A stretch of DNA of 64,000 bases from Chara braunii. Taxonomy: Eukaryota; Streptophyta; Charophyceae; Charales; Characeae. The translations under genes and the position numbers were made by a program. The stretch covers positions 181,991-245,990 of the forward strand of contig BFEA01000419.1 of assembly GCA_003427395.1 (NCBI GenBank), given 5' to 3'. Below, one piece after another: positions 57,517-64,000 of the stretch (its first letter is position 1; each line of letters starts with the position of its first letter). The notes under the pieces were generated by a model. That model searched no databases. It was given only the letters and a program-made list of their open reading frames with translations, and was not told the origin of the DNA.

Positions 57517-59406
57517 ATGGCATACTACAACAAGGCGCCGATCATGGGGGGTGAAGAGAAGGGAAAGTGGGCCGGAGTGGGAGAGTTCCCCCCCATGCGC
57601 ATGAGTGAGAAGCCTCGCACAACGAAGCCGATTGGAGGTCGCTTCTTACGGTATCTTCCCCGATGGGTTGTTCAATGGATCGTCGACCGGTCTATGGCCG
57701 GAAGGCCGGGGTTGAAGTCTGCCGCTGGTTCCAAGCGACCCGGCTTCCAGAAGGTGACTCTGGGCATCTGCTTCGTCTTCGCCATGCTGTTCGTTATGAG
57801 TTATTCGACGTCCCCTGCCGTGAACGCCTTTCTCGAATTGCTGACTGCTCCGCTGACGCAAGTGGCGGGAATTTTCGCGACAGCTACGGAAGCATTCCGT
57901 TCGTTCAGGGCAACCTACGTGGCGCCGGTAATGCAATCGGTTATCAACGTGCTGATCATCGTGTTCGCCGTGCAGTCACTGGACACGCTGGGGATGACGC
58001 TCATCTCGTTTTACCTTTCGTTCACNGGTTGGAGACCTCCGGTGGTNGCTCCTATGAAGCAACCGCGCTCTTCGGATCCGGAAAACCCGACGAGCAAGAC
58101 GGAGACAANTTACCCGCGTGTGATGATCCAGATCCCGATGTTCAACGAGCGGGAGTGCTACAAGATATCGATCGGAGCGTGCTCGCAGCTCGATTGGCCG
58201 CGTGACAAACTCGTCATCCAGGTGCTGGACGACTCGAATAACGAAGAGATCAAGGAGATGGTGAAGGAGGAGGTGAGCAGATGGCAGAGCCAGGGCGTTA
58301 ACATNGACTACCGCCACAGAGTCGATCGGACGGGGTACAAGGGCGGGTCTTTGAAGGAAGGCATGAAGGCGCCGTACGTGAAGGAGTGCGACTTTGTGGC
58401 TGTGTTTGACGCCGATTTCCAGCCANGACCTGANTGGCTGNTGAGGACGGTGCCNTATTTCAAGGACGATCCGAAGCTCGCTCTCGTTCAGACGCGCTGG
58501 GAGTACAGCAACCAATTCTGCAANCTGCTGACGCGCTTCCAGTTCATCAACATGTCTTATCACTTCCAGGTGGAGCAGCAGGTCATGGGAGCCACGATGG
58601 GCTTTTTCGGTTTCAACGGAACTGGCGGCATCTGGAGAATCGCAGCCGTNAACGAGTGCGGAGGATGGGATGTGAGGACNACCGTCGAAGATATGGACAT
58701 CGCTGTCAGAGCGCACATCCACGGTTGGAAGTTCGTCTTCCTGAACGACGTGCGCGTGCCTTGCGAGCTGCCTCAGACTCTGGAAGCGTACACGCGCCAG
58801 CAGCACAGATGGCACGCTGGGCCGATGAACCTGTTCCGGCTGCTGTTCAAGAGAATCTTGACGTCGAAGGCGTTGACGCTGGCGAGCAAGTTCAATCTGA
58901 TCGTTCTCTTCTTCTTCGTCAGGCGTCTCCTCGTGCCCACGGTGAATTTCATGCTTTTCGTTCTCCTCCTCCCGCTCTCCCTATTCGTCCCCGAAGCTAA
59001 CATCCCGATCTGGGTCACGTACACGTTCCCCATGTTCTTGTCCTTCTTCAGGATGCTCCTGTGCCCGGCGCTGTTTCCGTACATGTTCCCGTACCTCTTC
59101 TTCGAGAACACTATGGTCATGACGAAACTGAGCGCGAACGTCCAGGGCCTGTTCCAGTTCGGCCGAGTGAACGAGTGGATCGTCACGCAGAAGGTCGGAG
59201 CGTTGGCCAAGCCCGGAGAGGCAGTCGCGGCCAAGAAGAAGAAGTCTATCAAGATCTTCAAGCGAGAGCTGGCCATGTCCATATTCCTTTTGCTAGCGGC
59301 GATCCAGAGTCTGGCGATCGAGAAGGGCATCCACTTCTACATCTTCTTGTTCCAAGGGCTGACCTTTTTCGCTTTCGGATTCGATCTGCTCAGCGACCAC
59401 AGCTAA
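57517..59406 (+). CDS. CSLC-like: Cellulose synthase-like C/A-type glucan synthase (GT2)
   Basis: A 629-residue open frame. Start ATG at 57517 in an ideal context (ACAATGG), with an in-frame stop 15 bases upstream. An N-terminal basic region precedes hydrophobic segments at about 80-96 and 138-169. The cytosolic GT2 catalytic core has the substrate Asp in VLDDS (236-240), DAD in VFDADFQP (296-303), the ED of TVEDMD (389-394) and QQHRW (428-432). Four or so membrane helices follow (460-490, 497-528, 585-600, 605-625). The ending [20 protein letters not shown] matches land-plant CSLC proteins (xyloglucan beta-1,4-glucan backbone synthesis in the Golgi) better than CSLA (mannan), but in algae one ancestral CSLA/C protein may have either role. 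It is slightly shorter than typical CSLC (about 670-700). No introns interrupt the CDS. Eleven single-base Ns lie in 58026-58680; none hits a catalytic residue. Confidence 0.95.
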   Translation: MAYYNKAPIMGGEEKGKWAGVGEFPPMRMSEKPRTTKPIGGRFLRYLPRWVVQWIVDRSMAGRPGLKSAAGSKRPGFQKVTLGICFVFAMLFVMSYSTSPAVNAFLELLTAPLTQVAGIFATATEAFRSFRATYVAPVMQSVINVLIIVFAVQSLDTLGMTLISFYLSFXGWRPPVXAPMKQPRSSDPENPTSKTETXYPRVMIQIPMFNERECYKISIGACSQLDWPRDKLVIQVLDDSNNEEIKEMVKEEVSRWQSQGVNXDYRHRVDRTGYKGGSLKEGMKAPYVKECDFVAVFDADFQPXPXWLXRTVXYFKDDPKLALVQTRWEYSNQFCXLLTRFQFINMSYHFQVEQQVMGATMGFFGFNGTGGIWRIAAXNECGGWDVRXTVEDMDIAVRAHIHGWKFVFLNDVRVPCELPQTLEAYTRQQHRWHAGPMNLFRLLFKRILTSKALTLASKFNLIVLFFFVRRLLVPTVNFMLFVLLLPLSLFVPEANIPIWVTYTFPMFLSFFRMLLCPALFPYMFPYLFFENTMVMTKLSANVQGLFQFGRVNEWIVTQKVGALAKPGEAVAAKKKKSIKIFKRELAMSIFLLLAAIQSLAIEKGIHFYIFLFQGLTFFAFGFDLLSDHS

Positions 59407-62400
59407 TCAAGATGGGACCTTTGGGATTCATTTCGCGCAATAATCAATTTGTTTCCTATCTTGGCGTTCTGGGCATGCTCAACAACTTTGCATCGTGCTG
59501 GTGCATTGTTTAACTAGCTGGATAATCGAGAACTAGTGTTGCTCAGCGAATGTAGTATTCACGTTCGACCTGCGCACTACAGTGATCGGTCGATCAGGTG
59601 CGTAATGTTTCTTTTCTCTTTCGTTTCTTTCCTTTTTTCTTTCCTCCGACGTTTCCATCTTCCTCGGCTGGTCTTTTGTCCGTCACGGATACACAGTTGC
59701 CACGCTAATGATCGTATCGTGATTCTGATTTGCGGATAGAGCCGGTGATGTTTATTGAATGGTATCCTTTGAGATGTGATCTGTTAGCAACTGGCATCTG
59801 TTTGCTCGTAGTGTTGGTGGCGTGCGAGATTCTGTCACTCCATCGCCACGTGTTCGTTTCTATATTTGTTTCTTTCTGGTAATTAATGATGTACGGAATA
59901 ATGATGATGACGGTGTTGAAGATGATGAGGACTGTCTTTGTTACGTTCTCGATTATGGTCTTGATGATGATGTTGACGAAGATGTTGACCGAAATCTGCG
60001 TCTCAAGAAGTTCCGCGCTTCCGTCACTCGATGATGATGATTACGACGAAACTGATAGTTGTGGAACTCTATCAACGACGTTTTTAAATGTATTGGACGT
60101 TTCAATCTCCCATCGTTGTCAGTAGCTTGTGACGATGGCGGCAAACGAAATTCTGTAGGTCAGCAGCCTCGCCTTGGACTCCCTAATTTGTAGTCTGTTA
60201 GTGTGGGACCGCAAGTGGGATTGCAATCGAGTGCGCGTTTCCAAATCTGGGTGGTCGCTCGTGTTGGGTGAGACATATTGACCTTACGGCCGTTTGGTAT
60301 CGACGTTTCTCGTTGAGGTGTCATTACGTCGGCTCAGCTTTTGGTCGTCACAGTGATTTTTATCTGACTGCGACTTGTTCATTCCATCCTCAATTCGGTT
60401 GAAATTGGCTCGTACACGGCGCCTTGGTGCTTTCGCCCCTGGCGATCGATGTTATGCTGGTTCGATTTGCGAGCCTTAACTCCTTGCTCCGTATGGTACG
60501 GCATTTCAATGCTCCTTTTTCATTCCCTCCTCTCTGTTCCAGTATCGATATGCTCTCGTCATGGAGGGCACGCTTTTTCTGTCTTTTCTCTTATGACAAT
60601 TTTGATGTTCAGTTCACTTGGAACTCTGTTTTCATGGTGACTATGATGATGCTGATCCTGATGATGGTGGTGCTTATGATGGCAGGCACGATTGCTTGTT
60701 CTTTATTCCTTTGTCTTTTGTCTTTTCTTGTCTTTCTTGTCTGGCGAATTGTTTCTCAGTTGACTTGAGAAACTCCCTTCTCCTCATGATGATGATGATG
60801 ATGATGATGATGACGATGACGATGACGATGGTGCTGGTGGTGTTTGAGATGATGGTGATAATGTTGAATTGGAGTGCGCGAATGCTGGAAACATCATGAG
60901 ACTTGGGCTGTGCGGAACGATTATCGCCTGCTTGTCAGTTTTAATGTTTTTGGAGGAGAGCGGAGGGGTAATTCATCATTCATTAATGCTTACACCTAGA
61001 TCTGAGGTCGGGCAATTGATCAGGAGTGAGGGACTTGAGCAGTAATCGCTTCTACTTTTGAGCGCAGAGAGCCTGATGGTTGGCGGAGGATGCTCTCTAT
61101 CCTTACATCAGAGGTCGGGTAGTCGATCAAGATTGCAGGGGGCCTGTGATGGGCTCCTTCCTTGCGGCTCGTCCTCGTTCCAGGTATTGAGACACGGCGG
61201 CCTGGTGGTTGACCGAGGTCGCGTAAATGACGGCATCTAGTGATTAACCTTTGCGGTTGGTACCGTTCATATCGAGGAGGTGCGAAACGGACTTGAATAT
61301 ATACATATATGTTTTATTTCGCAAGCCTTTTCTTCTCTCTGGTAAGATCGGACAATCAACGGCAGTTAACCTCGGTTGGGAGCGATCATTCAGGTGGTGG
61401 TGACGAATGCATAACCTTCGGCTAAGGTCGTAATGATTGGTGGCACGAGTGGCGATTAACCAAGATAACCGAGATGATATAGATCGCTCGTGGGAGAGCA
61501 ATACGAATCATCCTGACGCTTGATCGAGCGATCGAACTAATTAACGGCTGACTGGAAGATCGATTGCTAATGCGGACGCACCGATCGAACTAATTAGCGA
61601 TCGATTGCGAGATCGATTCCTAATGCGGAGGCGCCGATCGAACGTACTAGCGGTCGAGCGGAAGATGAATTCCTGATGCGGAGGCACTCGTTGACGGGGG
61701 AAGTGCTTGGACGTTAATTTGAATGTTTGTGATGAAATGCGGAGCTGCTTGAGATAAGAGGTATGATTGGGCGAAGGATCGCTAATTTGGATGAGCACTA
61801 CGTGTTCCACTTTGGAAGTGTGCTAGGACGTTGAACTTTGTCAAGAAATGCAATGCTGCTTGAACTAGGGGAGGAGGTTGAATGCGGCCCTGTCTCATGA
61901 GTGATTGATTGATTGGTGAGTTCAGAGGAGTTTCGTTTGTGTTCGGATTGCGGCGCCGATTGCAGGTCGACGCTTTTCGCTATCTAGGGTTGGAACGGGT
62001 TCACTTCGCAGTTGGTTATATTGGCTGTGTGAACCAAAGAACCTGTACATCAACTGGAAGTTAAGCTGGAGAGGGGTCTTCACGTCAGACATTGGTTTCC
62101 CACTCGCTCCATTGCCCCCTCTTGCGCATCGAGAGGGTTGTAGAGTAGGGAACGGTAAGGCGGGGGGCTCCTGTCGACTTTGACCGATTTCTATATTGTT
62201 GTTTAGTTGAGAGAGATGATGCTTTTCTTTCGGATTCGTCCAATCCCTATCCTTGTGCGTTTTACTAATCGAGTGTCTGAGCGGCTGAGTCTGTGGGTGG
62301 GTGGGTGGGTGTTGTTCTTCTTGGCGGCAAGGACAGGTCAAACCGTTGACGATCAGGAAGGAAGATTTGTACTGATGATTGCATTGAGATGAATGCAGCG

Positions 62401-64000
62401 GACGAGCCTATGACAATATCTTGCACCTGGAGTTGAATGAACAACGACGAAGTGACACGTCTAGAGGGAGTTGCGATACATCTGGAAGTCAAAACTGTCG
62501 TGAGGAGAAACTCTGTTTGGGAGAATTAGTTTGTGTACTTTCAGCGGTCTTAATGGATGCGATCCACTCGAGAGTGACACGTTGACACGTCGCAAGCTCA
62601 GAAAAGAGAATCAACAACTATGGTTGAAGCAATCCCTCGTTATCGTGTCTGCTAGATTTGATTAGTCCACTTTCGGTAGCTTCGAGAGAGAGTGCAGAGA
62701 GACAGCAGAGCATTCGTTTGCACACTGTTTCTCGTCGTTCACAGAGTAAGAAACAAGGATACGTTACGGTTTTGAGCTCCTCGCCGCTTAACGCACTCTT
62801 TGCGATATGTACGTCGTGGCTCAAGGTGAAATTTTGTCCATTCGTTCGCATTCCCGTCCGCACCACTGTCATCTCTTTGGCTCGTTTCTTTCTTCATCTG
62901 TACGGCGCGCAGTGTTTAGTGTTGTAGTGTGTATTTCAATCACTCTCTGGTGACGGCAATAGCCTGGTTCGTCGCAGGCAACAGCGAGGAAGCGACACAC
63001 TGACTTTGTTTTACACACTGTGTCCTTAATTTTTTGGGCAGTGTTGCTCGCTGGGTGCCCCATTGGATGGGGTGTGGGAGTGAACCTTGGAGCGTAGTTC
63101 TGATCAGCGATTGTGCTGCTTGTGGATAAGTATCTATTTTCGCAATCAATAATAAAGTTTTCTCACCGTTGACATTCCCCCCTGAAGACGAGGTAAGAAA
63201 CCAAAAATGAAGGGAGGCTACAAGCTGCCCCTTTCGCTCTCCTCCGGATGTGGTTTTCGATTTCTTGGTGTCCAATTGCTTCTGCTGGTTCCATTCGTCG
63301 GTATTCCTTTTCTTTCGTCATTCGTTTCGCCGAACGTGTTTTTTTTTTTTTTTTTTTGGTCTGCGTGACAGTAGAAGTGCGTCTGTTTACAGTATCTTGG
63401 TCTTCAGATCGGTCGTGTTCGTTGCTCGGTGGTGTTATTAGTCTCGTTGTTGGGTGGTCTCTTTGCTGTGTCTTGAATCTTCGTCGATCGGGATTGCTTG
63501 TCGTTGACTATGTTGTCCCTGTCTGGGATGGTCTTTCTCACCATGCATGTCGTACTGGCTTGTCATAAATGCTCGTTTCTGGCTATTGGTATCCACGGCG
63601 CGTGTATGCCCTTTCTCATCTTTTTCTGCTCATCTTCCTTCCCCATCTCATTTTGTTTTGTTGGGCTCTTTTCCAGCTGACATCTCTTTCTGCTGTTCTG
63701 ATTCTTATTTCTTTTTTTTTTCTCCCTTTTCTTTTCCTGTAGAGGTTGGATTTCTAGAGATGTGAGCGGTGCCTTCGGCACTTGGCCATGCCGTATTCCT
63801 ATAAAACTTCCCTTCCAACTTACCACTTTCGTAGTTTCCCCCCGGCGCACCTGTACTCCCACGGCCTTACCTTATCCACTAAGGACCATCGCCTTACAGT
63901 CTATTACAGACGGAGGTGACCTGACCGGACAGTGGTCGTGGATACCGGACTAAGTAGAGGTCTACTGACTGTATTACTTACTGTATTCAGTCCTGATCGA
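59407..64000. other. 3' flank of CSLC-like gene; no further gene recognised
   Basis: Low repeat content. Several open frames of 60-110 codons on both strands match nothing I recognise; exons of an intron-containing gene could be hidden here. Microsatellites: GAT-rich at 59895-60045 and (ATG)n/(ATGACG)n at 60786-60832; GGGT repeats at 62298-62312; T runs at 63341-63358 and 63712-63722. AATAAT/AATAAAG motifs at 59439 and 63150 are possible polyadenylation signals. Confidence 0.45.
61529..61687 (+). repeat. Three 53-bp tandem units rich in GATCGA
   Basis: Units start at 61529, 61582 and 61635 with CGATCGAAC. Each contains a GA.GATCGATT/GATGAATT.CTAATGCGGA-type block. Diverged but in register. 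Confidence 0.88.

Noticed and set aside
57663-59330. Other-frame and antisense open frames of 96-279 codons within the CSLC gene
   Set aside because: Shadows of a GC-rich coding sequence; no domain, and incompatible with the conserved GT2 frame.
59886-60125. Met/Asp-rich open frames
   Set aside because: Translations of a GAT/ATG-rich simple repeat in the 3' flank.

Overview
The window looks like nuclear DNA of a green-lineage (streptophyte) organism. It is dominated by transposable elements and contains one convincing host gene. The gene is an intact cellulose-synthase-like C/A (CSLC-type, GT2 family) coding sequence at 57517-59406. The plastid-derived fragments at 35.6-38.1 kb, the very repeat-rich landscape and the style of the retroelement proteins would fit a charophyte alga such as Chara. 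That species guess is inference; nothing here proves it.

Layout. 1-34 kb is a graveyard of unclassified repeats with no convincing host gene. Several families (called A, C, D, F, E here) occur as A-C-D-F-E on the left (0.3-13 kb) and as E-F-D-C-A, inverted, on the right (25.6-34.1 kb), so the region reads as a large imperfect palindrome. Families A and B have further copies in the middle (20-24.5 kb). Inside it are a fold-back element (1-343), a hAT-like element inserted in a TA microsatellite (1941-2693) with a paralogous empty site at about 21.2 kb, a truncated U6 snRNA chimera (6573-6633), tRNA-derived SINE-like pieces (6.2 and 26.2-26.6 kb), a gag-like remnant (15.9-17.1 kb) and a 21-copy, 67-68 bp minisatellite (30278-31665).

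35.6-38.1 kb is an AT-rich mosaic of shuffled plastid fragments (petA twice, 23S rRNA, rpl16, an AAA+ piece, rps14, psbA, trnI-CAU, rps4) in both orientations: a rearranged nuclear plastid insertion (NUPT).

41335-55671 is a nearly complete Ty3/gypsy LTR retrotransposon on the minus strand. It has LTRs of about 2.4 kb with TGTGAC...GTCACA ends and an initiator-Met-type primer binding site. Gag, protease, RT-RNase H and integrase lie in order, followed by a further sense-strand acidic accessory ORF whose ATG overlaps the integrase stop as ATGA. The element is dead: its in-frame stops are all explainable by C-to-T changes, the protease DSG/DTG motif reads DFG and the RT YxDD box reads YMED. A 1.37 kb hAT-type element with perfect 17-bp TIRs and an 8-bp target duplication, carrying a 592-bp assembly gap, is nested in it.

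55.7-64 kb is mostly non-repetitive. It has three tandem hairpin repeats upstream, then the uninterrupted CSLC-like gene, then non-coding sequence with short tandem repeats. Eleven single-base Ns lie inside the CSLC coding region and 8 of them fall at third codon positions, which suggests collapsed paralogues or alleles rather than random read error.
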